A stretch of DNA of 64,000 bases, from assembly GCA_946887075.1 (NCBI GenBank), contig CAMPKA010000002.1, positions 186,001 through 250,000 of the forward strand. The letters run 5' to 3'. Below the pieces are notes generated by a model. It ran no database searches. It was not told the origin of the DNA and saw only the letters and a program-made list of their open reading frames with translations. The DNA is from an uncultured Salinimicrobium sp. GTDB lineage: Bacteria > Bacteroidota > Bacteroidia > Flavobacteriales > Flavobacteriaceae. A program made the translations under genes and the position numbers. This document shows positions 25,435 to 33,806 of this stretch, piece by piece (position 1 is the stretch's first letter; every line of letters begins with the position of its first letter).

Positions 25435-28122
25435 ATGAAGCAATTTACACATATGTTCCTGCTGATCGCAGTGATGAGCATTACAGGAAGTGTCCAGGCA
25501 CAGGGATACTGGGGCTATCTTAACGACAGGGAATCCACACTGGGACTCGAAGAAGGATTTCTCGAATTTGAAACCCCTGCCTTTGAGCTTAGGCTGGTCA
25601 AATCTTCACAGACTGTGGCCGCTTTATCGCCTAAATCCAATCCGGACTTTGACTTTACCCCCGGAGACCGGCTGGACCTAAGAGATAAGGACAGCCTTTT
25701 TCACCTTGGGGATATCAACTTCAGGATAAAGCTTGCAGATGGGTCCTGGAAAAATTACTCCACAGCCTATAGCAGGGAGGAAGTAGAAGTGATTAACCCC
25801 GGAGGGAAGATTCTGGCAGCTGCAGATCTCTCAAACACCTTAGGTGCGGATTTTCCGTTGTCTGTGAATCGGATCTATGAGACCAATGAAGAAGGGGAAC
25901 TCGTGATGAGATTTGATGTTTCCAATACCTCATCGGCCCCGGTCGAAATCGGAGCTTTGGGAATTCCCATGATTTTCAACAATATCCTGGAGGGAAAATC
26001 CCTGGATGAAGCTCATGCCCAGAACGTTTTTTACGATCCCTATATCGGAGAGGATGCCGGCTACCTGGAGGTAAAGAGACTCGATGGGAAAGGAAAGGTA
26101 CTGCTGGTCCTTCCTGAGGAAAACATGAATTTCCAGGCGTACCGCCCCCTTCGGGAAGACCTTACCAGAAAGAGCATTGTCTTCGAAGGCTTCCATGAAT
26201 GGATGCCTCTGAGTAAAGCCTATGCGGAGAAAGAATGGGAAGGGGTCCAGCAATGGAACAAACCCACTTCTGTAGTGCTGGAACCGGGCGAAGAGAAAAG
26301 CTTTGCCCTGAGTTTTGTACTGGCTGACCAGATCAGGGAAATAGAGGAAAAACTGATTGAAGAGGAGCGTCCTGTTGCCGTGGGAATTCCCGGATACGTG
26401 CTGCCCCAGAATGTCAATGCCAAACTGTACCTCAAGTACCCACACCAGGTGGCGTCGATGGTTGTAGAACCTGAAGGTTCTCTGCAATTAGAAGAAAAGG
26501 GAACCAACTCCGCAGGTTATAAGGAATATCAGGTCAATGGAAAAACCTGGGGAAGGTCCAGGCTCACCGTTAATTATGAAAACGGATTGACACAGACCAT
26601 TCATTACAAAGTGATCAAGCCTGAAAGTGAGGTGGTAAACGACTTTGGTCATTTTCTTACTACAGAACAGTGGTTCGACAAAGAAAATGATCCCTTCAAC
26701 AGGAATCCTTCCGTAATTTCCTATGATTATGAAGAGAAAAAGCAGGTAACGGAAGACAGCAGGGCCTGGATCGCAGGTCTGAGTGATGAAGGCGGGGCTG
26801 CAAGCTGGCTCGGAGCAATCATGAAGCAACTTCTTCAGCCGGACCCGGAGGAGATAGACAAGCTTGAGCGTTTTGTAAATGAGACGCTATGGGGTGGAAT
26901 CCAGGTAGCAGAAGGTGAAAAGAAGTATGGGGTCAAAAAGAGTATCTTCTATTACGAACCTGAGAAAATGCCTGAAGGCACCTACAGCGATGATATCAAC
27001 TATGACACCTGGGCAGCCTGGAGTAAAAAAGGAGCCGATGACCTCGGTAGATCCTACAATTATCCCCACGTAGCCGCTGCACACTGGGTGATGTACAGAC
27101 TGGCCAGATATCACGAGGGACTGGTGGATGACCAACCCTGGGACTGGTATTTAAAAAATGCCTACAACACGGCCGTGGCCATGACAGAATTTGCACCTCA
27201 TTACGCACAGTTCGGACAGATGGAAGGCACGGTATTCTTACTGATCCTGAAGGACCTCAAGCATGAAGGCCTAACAGAACTTGCGGCCGACCTCGAGGAA
27301 AGAATGAAAAAGAGAGCCGACCACTGGCGTTCCCTGAACTATCCCTTCGGCAGCGAAATGCCGTGGGATTCCACGGGCCAGGAAGAGGTATACATGTGGT
27401 CCGATTACTTTGGATTTGATGAGAAGGAAGATGTGACATTGAATGCCATTCTAGCCTATATGCCGACGGTGCCTCACTGGGCCTATAACGGAAGTGCAAG
27501 GAGGTACTGGGATTTCCTTTATGCTGGAAAACTGTCCCGTGTGGAGCGTCAACTTCACCATTATGGTTCCGCCCTCAATGCGATCCCCGTCCTGAAGGAA
27601 TACAGGGAGGATCCAGATCTTTACTTGCTTCGGGTGGGTTATGGTGGCCTACTGGGAGGGATCTCCAACATCACTAAGGACGGTTTCGGGCCCGCAGCCT
27701 TTCACTCCTTTCCTTCCACCCTGGAAATCGATTATCTTTCAGGTGACTATGGATCCGGGTTTTTCGGATATGCCGTCAATTCGGGAACTTACCTGGCCAA
27801 TTCCGAAAAATTCGGGTGGCTGGCTTTCGGAGGGAACCTTACCCAGAGCGGCAAGGAAATCAAGGTGGACATAACCACAGCAGGAAAGAACAGAATCTAC
27901 ATAGAACCAAGGGATCTGTGGCTCACCCTGGATGCCGGAACCTTCAAGAGCGTTTCGTATAACACGGACACAGAGGAGGTAGAAGTGGTGCTCAATCCGA
28001 GGAATGAACACACCAGTGCCGCATTTCTTCGCTCTAGTGAGGATATCGATCTGAAGTATGAAAAGGTCAGAGATGCCTATAAGATCCCGTTGAAGAAAAA
28101 GGAACTCAAACTGAATCTATAG
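25435..28122 (+). CDS. DUF5695-family secreted protein
   Basis: 895 residues with signal peptide (about 1-23, SVQAQG). The N-terminal 300 residues look like beta-sandwich modules; the C-terminal 560 residues are Trp/Tyr-rich helical sequence homologous to the partial protein at 3-1940. The function of DUF5695 is not known to me. The layout (N-terminal beta-sandwich, helical toroid-like core, C-terminal beta domain) and the glycosidase neighbours on both occurrences suggest a glycoside hydrolase or lyase. No catalytic residues can be assigned with confidence. It sits between DUF885 and the GH127-type gene. Confidence 0.82.
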   Translation: MKQFTHMFLLIAVMSITGSVQAQGYWGYLNDRESTLGLEEGFLEFETPAFELRLVKSSQTVAALSPKSNPDFDFTPGDRLDLRDKDSLFHLGDINFRIKLADGSWKNYSTAYSREEVEVINPGGKILAAADLSNTLGADFPLSVNRIYETNEEGELVMRFDVSNTSSAPVEIGALGIPMIFNNILEGKSLDEAHAQNVFYDPYIGEDAGYLEVKRLDGKGKVLLVLPEENMNFQAYRPLREDLTRKSIVFEGFHEWMPLSKAYAEKEWEGVQQWNKPTSVVLEPGEEKSFALSFVLADQIREIEEKLIEEERPVAVGIPGYVLPQNVNAKLYLKYPHQVASMVVEPEGSLQLEEKGTNSAGYKEYQVNGKTWGRSRLTVNYENGLTQTIHYKVIKPESEVVNDFGHFLTTEQWFDKENDPFNRNPSVISYDYEEKKQVTEDSRAWIAGLSDEGGAASWLGAIMKQLLQPDPEEIDKLERFVNETLWGGIQVAEGEKKYGVKKSIFYYEPEKMPEGTYSDDINYDTWAAWSKKGADDLGRSYNYPHVAAAHWVMYRLARYHEGLVDDQPWDWYLKNAYNTAVAMTEFAPHYAQFGQMEGTVFLLILKDLKHEGLTELAADLEERMKKRADHWRSLNYPFGSEMPWDSTGQEEVYMWSDYFGFDEKEDVTLNAILAYMPTVPHWAYNGSARRYWDFLYAGKLSRVERQLHHYGSALNAIPVLKEYREDPDLYLLRVGYGGLLGGISNITKDGFGPAAFHSFPSTLEIDYLSGDYGSGFFGYAVNSGTYLANSEKFGWLAFGGNLTQSGKEIKVDITTAGKNRIYIEPRDLWLTLDAGTFKSVSYNTDTEEVEVVLNPRNEHTSAAFLRSSEDIDLKYEKVRDAYKIPLKKKELKLNL

Positions 28123-28209
28123 AATGTCACAGGGAATTTCAGAAAAGAGCCTTCCAGAGGAATCATCCTTTTATACGGCAGGACCTGTTCCCTCATAACA
28201 CTAAAAAAA

Positions 28210-31200
28210 ATGAATATGAAATTAATTCGAGTATTGATTTGTCTCCTAACGGCCATTTCTGCCACGCAGATTCAGGCGCAGGAAGGGGATCAGATATTGG
28301 ACGGGATCGGAGAAACTGGTCTGGTCGCCCGGTACGTCTTTGACGGCGATTTCAGGGACTGGTCACGGAATAATCTCCATGGCGAAGCCTCGGGCGAAGG
28401 AGCAGCGTTCGTAAACGACCGGCAATTTGGAAAGGTGCTGTCATTAGGGGCTGATCAGAAGGCCTATGTTTCAATTCCGGCAAATGCGCTGGACGGCCTC
28501 GAGTCTGTTAGTATGACTGGATGGGTTTTCCTGCGCTCAGGCAAACCTGGACAAAGGCTTCTTGATTTCGGGAATGAGACCCAGACGAAATTTTATGTCA
28601 CTCCCAGCGGAATGTCAGATGAGAAGGGGTTCCAGGCATTTATTGCCTCTGATGAAGAGGATAGCCGGAAAGTGGCTTCGGCTGCAATAGAGCCGGGAAA
28701 ATGGGTTCATTTTGCCGTGGTTGTCGATGTTCCTTCAGAGTCCCTGACAACCTATCTAAACGGTAAGGAAGTGGCCAAGACCACGGATGTTGAGTTGGAT
28801 CTTGGAGAAGTTTTCGAAATTGATGACGAAGAGGAAAGCAGTCTGCTTATCGGGAAATCCAGGAAGCCAAAAGCCCCCCTTTTAGATGCGAAACTGCACG
28901 ATTTCAGGATTTACAGGATTCCCCTGACCCAACAGCAGATTTCGGTGATTCACCGCAATGCCCTCGGGGAGGAGGACTCCGATGAAGACCGCCACAGGGA
29001 GCGGGAAGATGACCTTCCTCAATTCGACAGCACTCAGGCTCAGTTGTACACACAGTTTCTGGAATCGGTTCCCGATGTGGAAGTGGAAACTGTGGTGGGA
29101 TACCTTCCCCGCCTGCCACGCTACATTCCGGGAGTTTACAGTGAAGATATAGGCGATCGTCGAGTAAGGGTGGTTTGGCCTGCTCCGACCGACAACAGCC
29201 AGGTTCTTGAACCCGGAACATACACCGTGGTTGGCCAGGTGCCAGATACGGAATTTAAACCCAGGGCTATTGTCACGGTCAAGGCAGGAAAAATACCTGC
29301 AACCCCGGAAAAGGAACTCGAGAGTTTCAGTCTCAGCCAAGTCAGCCTGAATCAGACAGACAACGGAAATGACAGCAAATTCATCGAGAACCGTGACAAA
29401 TTCATCAATACCCTAGCCGAAACCAACCCGGATTCCTTCTTGTATATGTTCAGAAATGCTTTCGGCCAGGAGCAACCGGATGGGGCTGAGCCTCTTGGCG
29501 TCTGGGACAGTCAGGAAACGAAATTGAGAGGACACGCTACCGGGCATTATCTTACAGCCATTGCCCAGGCATATGCCAGTACCGGCTATGACAAGTCACT
29601 TCAGGAGAATTTCGCTGAGAAAATGGAATATATGGTGGAGACCCTTCATGAGCTCTCGGAGCTTTCAGGTCGTCCTCGTCAGGCCGGAGGAGAACATGTT
29701 GCGGATCCTACAGCGGTGCCACCGGGACCAGGAAAGGAAGATTACAACTCTGACCTCAGTGAGGACGGAATCCGGACCGATTACTGGAACTGGGGGGAAG
29801 GATTTATCAGCGCTTATCCACCAGATCAGTTCATCATGCTGGAAAACGGGGCTACTTACGGTGGGCAGGAAAACCAGATATGGGCACCCTACTATACCCT
29901 GCACAAAATTTTGGCAGGTCTGCTCGATATCTATGAAATCACAGGAAATGAAAAAGCCCTCGAAACCGCAGTGGACATGGGGGATTGGGTGTATGCACGG
30001 CTGAGCCAGCTGCCTAAGGACACGCTGATTAGCATGTGGAACAGGTACATCGCCGGGGAATTTGGTGGAATGAATGAGGCTATGGCACGTCTTTATCGCA
30101 TCACAGAAGATCCCAAATTCCTCAAGGGTGCAAAACTGTTTGACAATATCAAGGTGTTCTTTGGAGACGCCCAGAACTCCCACGGACTGGCCAAAAATGT
30201 GGATACTTTCCGCAGCCTCCACGCGAACCAGCATGTGCCGCAGATCGTTGGGGCACTGGAAATTTACCGGGGAACAACCGCTCCGGAGTACTTCCATGTT
30301 GCGGATAATTTCTGGCACAAGGTCACCCATGACTACATGTACAGTATTGGAGGTGTCGCAGGAGCCAGCAACCCGCGGAACGCCGAATGCTTTATCGCAC
30401 AACCAGGAACCTTGTATGAAAATGGCTTTGCATCAGGAGGGCAGAACGAAACCTGTGCCACCTATAACATGCTGAAACTAACGAGAAAACTGTTCATGTT
30501 CGACCAGCGGGCAGAACTGATGGATTACTACGAGCAGGGACTTTACAATCATATCCTGGCATCAGTGGCTGAGGATAGCCCTGCAAACACATATCATGTG
30601 CCGCTACGGCCGGGATCCATCAAAAGGTTTGGGAACGCGGACATGACCGGCTTTACCTGCTGCAACGGTACTGCCCTTGAAAGCAGCACCAAACTGCAGA
30701 ACACCATTTATTTTAAGAGCGAGGATAACGATGCACTCTACGTGAATCTTTATGTTCCCTCTACCCTTGACTGGACTGAAAAGGATGTGAAGGTGGAACA
30801 GGCAACTTCCTTCCCTTACGAGGACAAAACCAAACTGACTATTGAGGGAGAAGGAGAATTCGATCTTAATGTCCGGGTACCCAGTTGGGCAACAAAAGGT
30901 TTCTTCGTCAAAATCAACGGAAAAGAACAGAAGGTTCAGGCTGAACCGGGAAGTTATCTTACCCTGCATCGGGAATGGGAAGACGGGGACACCGTGGTGC
31001 TTCAGATGCCCTTCGCGTTTCATTTAGAGCCCGTGATGGATCAGCAGAACATCGCCAGTTTGTTCTACGGTCCCGTGTTGCTTGCTGCCCAGGAATCGGA
31101 GCCAAGGACCGAATGGCGAAAGGTAAGTCTTGATGCCCAGGACCTGGGAAAAACCATTCAAGGAGATCCAGAAAAAATGCATTTCCAGATTAATGGCGTG

Positions 31201-31266
31201 GAATTCAAGCCTTTTTATGATACTTATGGCCGGCATTCAGTATATTTGGATGTGGAGCTGAAGTAA
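28210..31266 (+). CDS. Beta-L-arabinofuranosidase (GH127/GH146, DUF1680) with LamG and Ig-like modules
   Basis: 1,018 residues with signal peptide (about 1-24, IQAQ). Residues about 35-240 form a LamG module, about 290-358 an Ig-like Big_4 module, and about 375-1018 the DUF1680 catalytic domain. The cysteine-zinc site of HypBA1 (Glu-x-Cys plus Cys-Cys) is matched by Glu747, Cys749 (NETCATYNM) and Cys817-Cys818 (FTCCNGT); one of the last pair should be the nucleophile. HypBA1 releases beta-L-arabinose from hydroxyproline-linked arabino-oligosaccharides of extensin, which links this gene directly to the hydroxyproline pathway upstream. It is the last gene of the rightward run; a hairpin and the gapN-like gene follow. 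Confidence 0.9.
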   Translation: MNMKLIRVLICLLTAISATQIQAQEGDQILDGIGETGLVARYVFDGDFRDWSRNNLHGEASGEGAAFVNDRQFGKVLSLGADQKAYVSIPANALDGLESVSMTGWVFLRSGKPGQRLLDFGNETQTKFYVTPSGMSDEKGFQAFIASDEEDSRKVASAAIEPGKWVHFAVVVDVPSESLTTYLNGKEVAKTTDVELDLGEVFEIDDEEESSLLIGKSRKPKAPLLDAKLHDFRIYRIPLTQQQISVIHRNALGEEDSDEDRHREREDDLPQFDSTQAQLYTQFLESVPDVEVETVVGYLPRLPRYIPGVYSEDIGDRRVRVVWPAPTDNSQVLEPGTYTVVGQVPDTEFKPRAIVTVKAGKIPATPEKELESFSLSQVSLNQTDNGNDSKFIENRDKFINTLAETNPDSFLYMFRNAFGQEQPDGAEPLGVWDSQETKLRGHATGHYLTAIAQAYASTGYDKSLQENFAEKMEYMVETLHELSELSGRPRQAGGEHVADPTAVPPGPGKEDYNSDLSEDGIRTDYWNWGEGFISAYPPDQFIMLENGATYGGQENQIWAPYYTLHKILAGLLDIYEITGNEKALETAVDMGDWVYARLSQLPKDTLISMWNRYIAGEFGGMNEAMARLYRITEDPKFLKGAKLFDNIKVFFGDAQNSHGLAKNVDTFRSLHANQHVPQIVGALEIYRGTTAPEYFHVADNFWHKVTHDYMYSIGGVAGASNPRNAECFIAQPGTLYENGFASGGQNETCATYNMLKLTRKLFMFDQRAELMDYYEQGLYNHILASVAEDSPANTYHVPLRPGSIKRFGNADMTGFTCCNGTALESSTKLQNTIYFKSEDNDALYVNLYVPSTLDWTEKDVKVEQATSFPYEDKTKLTIEGEGEFDLNVRVPSWATKGFFVKINGKEQKVQAEPGSYLTLHREWEDGDTVVLQMPFAFHLEPVMDQQNIASLFYGPVLLAAQESEPRTEWRKVSLDAQDLGKTIQGDPEKMHFQINGVEFKPFYDTYGRHSVYLDVELK

Positions 31267-31348
31267 TGACAATTTCGACCGGTTACAACTCCGGTCTGAT
31301 CATATCTTTATAGTTACCGAGCTGCAGTTTTTGCGGCAGTATATAATA

Positions 31349-31380
31349 GGAACCGGAATATCTTTGGATAGGCCGGTTCC
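31349..31380 (+). terminator. Hairpin between GH127 and gapN-like genes
   Basis: GGAACCGG (31349-31356) pairs with CCGGTTCC (31373-31380); inside, TATC pairs with GATA around a TTTG loop. No T-run follows, so termination is not certain. A smaller GACCGG/CCGGTC stem lies at 31277-31296 just after the GH127 stop. Confidence 0.5.
31359..31366 (+). promoter_or_regulatory. Candidate -7 element for the gapN-like gene
   Basis: TATCTTTG, an exact TAnnTTTG match and identical to the elements before the Rrf2 and NtrB-like genes. It lies 49 bases upstream of the next start codon and inside the hairpin at 31349-31380. No -33 box at the right distance. Confidence 0.4.
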
Positions 31381-31414
31381 ATAATTTAATTTAATCACAC
31401 AAAAAACAAAAAAA

Positions 31415-32992
31415 ATGGCTGCTTTCAGATATTCTGAGATAGATGCTCCCCTACATCAGGAGACTTATCTAGTTAATGGGGAATTGAAAAAATGGGAAGG
31501 AAAAACGGACGAAATTTACTCGACTATTTCTGTAGGATCGGAGTATAAGGAGACTTTTCTGGGCACGGTTCCTCATATGGATCGCAAAACTGCTCTGGAA
31601 GTCCTCGAAAAGGCGTGTGACGCCTATGACAAAGGGAAAGGCTTATGGCCCACTGCAAAGGTTTCCTACAGGCTGGAATGCATGACGAATTTCGTTGAGC
31701 AGATGAAGCTTCAGCGGGAAAAGGTTGTCAGATTACTAATGTGGGAAATCGGCAAGTCCCTTCCGGATTCTGAAAAGGAATTTGACCGCACGGTGGAATA
31801 CATTTACGATACAATAGAGGAGTATAAGCAGCTGGACAGGGACAGTTCCAAATTTTCCAAAAAAGGAAACATCAATGCCCATATCAGACGAGGGCCTCTT
31901 GGAGTCGTACTTTGCCTGGGGCCATATAACTATCCGCTCAACGAAACCTTTGCCCTGTTGATCCCGGCCATCATTATGGGGAACACAGCCGTGTTTAAAC
32001 CCGCCAAGCACGGCGTGCTTTTGCTATCTCCTTTGCTGGAGGCCTTCCGAAGCAGCTTTCCGCCGGGGGTGGTGAATATCGTCTATGGCAGGGGCCGGGA
32101 AATTGCTGCCCCTATTATGGCTACAGGACGAATCGACGTTCTCGCCCTGATCGGACACAGCAGGTCCGCGGTAGCATTGCAGGATCAACATCCGTTCAAG
32201 AACAGATTGCGCCTTGTCCTCGGGCTCGAAGCTAAAAATCCAGCTATCATTCTTCCGGATGCGGATCTGGATCTGGCGATATCGGAATGCCTTTCAGGAA
32301 CGCTGTCGTACAACGGCCAGCGTTGCACTGCGTTGAAGATCATTTATGTTCATGAAGATGTCAGGGAGGAATTCAACAGGAAGTTCTCTGAAAAAGTGGA
32401 CCAGTTGAAGTTCGGTAATCCGTGGGAAAAGGACGTGCAACTCACTCCGTTACCAAGTCCTGACAAGATTGATTATATCCAGGAACTGATTGAGGATGCA
32501 AAGGAAAAGGGTGCAAAGATCCTGAACGAGAAAGGGGGAAAGACGACCGAAAACTTTATATTCCCAGCCGTCCTCTATCCTGTTACAGAGGAGATGCGGG
32601 TTTACAAGGAGGAACAGTTCGGACCTGTCATACCTGTGAAAGCTTTCAATAATATTGAGGATTTACTCGATGAAATAGCGGCTTCGGATTACGGGCAGCA
32701 GGTGAGTCTTTTTGGAAACGATATCAAGGGACTTGCGCCGCTGATCGACACCCTGGTTAATCTGGTTTGCCGGGTGAATCTCAATAGCTCCTGCCAAAGA
32801 GGACCGGATGTTTTCCCCTTTACAGGAAGAAAGGATTCTGCAGTTGGAACCCTGAGCGTACATGATGCTTTGCGATCCTTCTCTATCAGGACCTTTGTCG
32901 CCTCTAAGGACAATGAGTATAACAATGAGATCTTAAGGGAGCTAATGGCTTCGGATACCTCCAACTTTGTTTCAACCGATTACCTGCTCTAG
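31415..32992 (+). CDS. gapN: NADP-dependent glyceraldehyde-3-phosphate dehydrogenase (GapN-like)
   Basis: 525-residue cytosolic aldehyde dehydrogenase without signal peptide. Catalytic Glu272 (LGLEAKNP) and Cys304 (NGQRCTALK) are present. The C-terminal [15 protein letters not shown]...GRKDSA block with a following [13 protein letters not shown] segment is characteristic of the non-phosphorylating GapN group, which oxidises glyceraldehyde 3-phosphate directly to 3-phosphoglycerate and makes NADPH. It has its own candidate promoter and a bidirectional terminator behind it, so it is probably monocistronic. Other aldehyde substrates are possible. Confidence 0.8.
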   Translation: MAAFRYSEIDAPLHQETYLVNGELKKWEGKTDEIYSTISVGSEYKETFLGTVPHMDRKTALEVLEKACDAYDKGKGLWPTAKVSYRLECMTNFVEQMKLQREKVVRLLMWEIGKSLPDSEKEFDRTVEYIYDTIEEYKQLDRDSSKFSKKGNINAHIRRGPLGVVLCLGPYNYPLNETFALLIPAIIMGNTAVFKPAKHGVLLLSPLLEAFRSSFPPGVVNIVYGRGREIAAPIMATGRIDVLALIGHSRSAVALQDQHPFKNRLRLVLGLEAKNPAIILPDADLDLAISECLSGTLSYNGQRCTALKIIYVHEDVREEFNRKFSEKVDQLKFGNPWEKDVQLTPLPSPDKIDYIQELIEDAKEKGAKILNEKGGKTTENFIFPAVLYPVTEEMRVYKEEQFGPVIPVKAFNNIEDLLDEIAASDYGQQVSLFGNDIKGLAPLIDTLVNLVCRVNLNSSCQRGPDVFPFTGRKDSAVGTLSVHDALRSFSIRTFVASKDNEYNNEILRELMASDTSNFVSTDYLL

Positions 32993-33022
32993 CAGCGGAT
33001 GATCGGCTACCGAAACAAAATG

Positions 33023-33059
33023 AAATGGTCAGGCTGTGTTTACGACAACCTGACCATTT
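33023..33059. terminator. Bidirectional terminator between gapN-like gene and response regulator
   Basis: Perfect 11-base stem (AAATGGTCAGG / CCTGACCATTT) with a 15-base loop and a T-run on the right, A-rich sequence on the left. It lies between two convergent genes. Confidence 0.85.
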
Positions 33060-33095
33060 TTATTCCGCTAAAGGTATGGGATAAGAGCATTTCCT

Positions 33096-33464
33096 CTATG
33101 CCCTGGCCATTTCTATGGTTGCTTCTATGCTTTCCATCAGATCGTCGACTTCAAACGGTTTTGCGATAAAATTGTTGGCTCCGGCGGCAATACAAATCTC
33201 CCTGGCTCCGTCGAGACCGGACATCATGAGAATGGGGACATCGGAGATTTCCTCTGTGCCTCTTATTTCTGCACAAACTCTTGTTCCGTCCACTCCGCTG
33301 AGCAGCTTATCCATAATGACCAGGTCGAATTTTTGCTCCTGAAGATTTTCCACCGCCTGGCCGGGAATGGAAAGCAGGCGGACCTCATACCCGTTCATTT
33401 CAAGTTGGTCATTTAAAATAAGACCAAAAAAGGGATCGTCTTCAATAAGTAGAATTCGGTTCAT
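33096..33464 (-). CDS. Single-domain response regulator (receiver only)
   Basis: About 122 residues from Met at 33464 (MNRILLIEDDP); an upstream Met at 33476 is possible. The whole protein is one receiver domain: acidic pocket EDD near residue 8, phospho-acceptor Asp in LVIMDKLLSG, and the conserved Lys in IAKPFE. There is no output domain, so it works by protein contact, like CheY or a phosphorelay shuttle. It is divergent from the poly-HAMP hybrid kinase 340 bases away, which makes that kinase the obvious partner, though this is inference. Confidence 0.88.
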   Translation of the reverse strand: MNRILLIEDDPFFGLILNDQLEMNGYEVRLLSIPGQAVENLQEQKFDLVIMDKLLSGVDGTRVCAEIRGTEEISDVPILMMSGLDGAREICIAAGANNFIAKPFEVDDLMESIEATIEMARA

Positions 33465-33806
33465 GTTGTTTAACAATTTTGCACAGGCTTTTTCTATGTT
33501 TTGTCTACCTGAAGTTATGGGCTGAAAGGTTGTTGCTGGTCTTCCAAAAGTAAGGATTAAACCAGAAAGGGAGAAGTTAAAATCTCCCCAAATATCAGCT
33601 GTTCAGGTTCTCCAGGGAAGGATTTGGATTTCGCCGCTGTCCCTCGTAATAGCTTAATCCCAAACCTCTTGAATTCCGGCAGGCAAAAAAAAAGCCTTAA
33701 GGCACTTTTCACAAAACTTTCACAGAATATAAGATTTAAAGTATTTTTTTTACTTCCCCCTTCCGGGCAATCCAATCATCTACATTTAGTCTTAATCTCT
33801 AGTGAA
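33465..33806. other. Divergent intergenic region between response regulator and hybrid kinase
   Basis: About 340 bases without a credible gene. It holds a leftward -7 match at 33545-33552, a 6-base hairpin (GGGAGA/TCTCCC, 33569-33588) and a near-match TACATTTA at 33781-33788 just upstream of the kinase start. Confidence 0.6.
33545..33552 (-). promoter_or_regulatory. Candidate -7 element for the response regulator
   Basis: Minus strand TACTTTTG matches TAnnTTTG, about 80 bases before the start codon. Motif match only. Confidence 0.35.
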
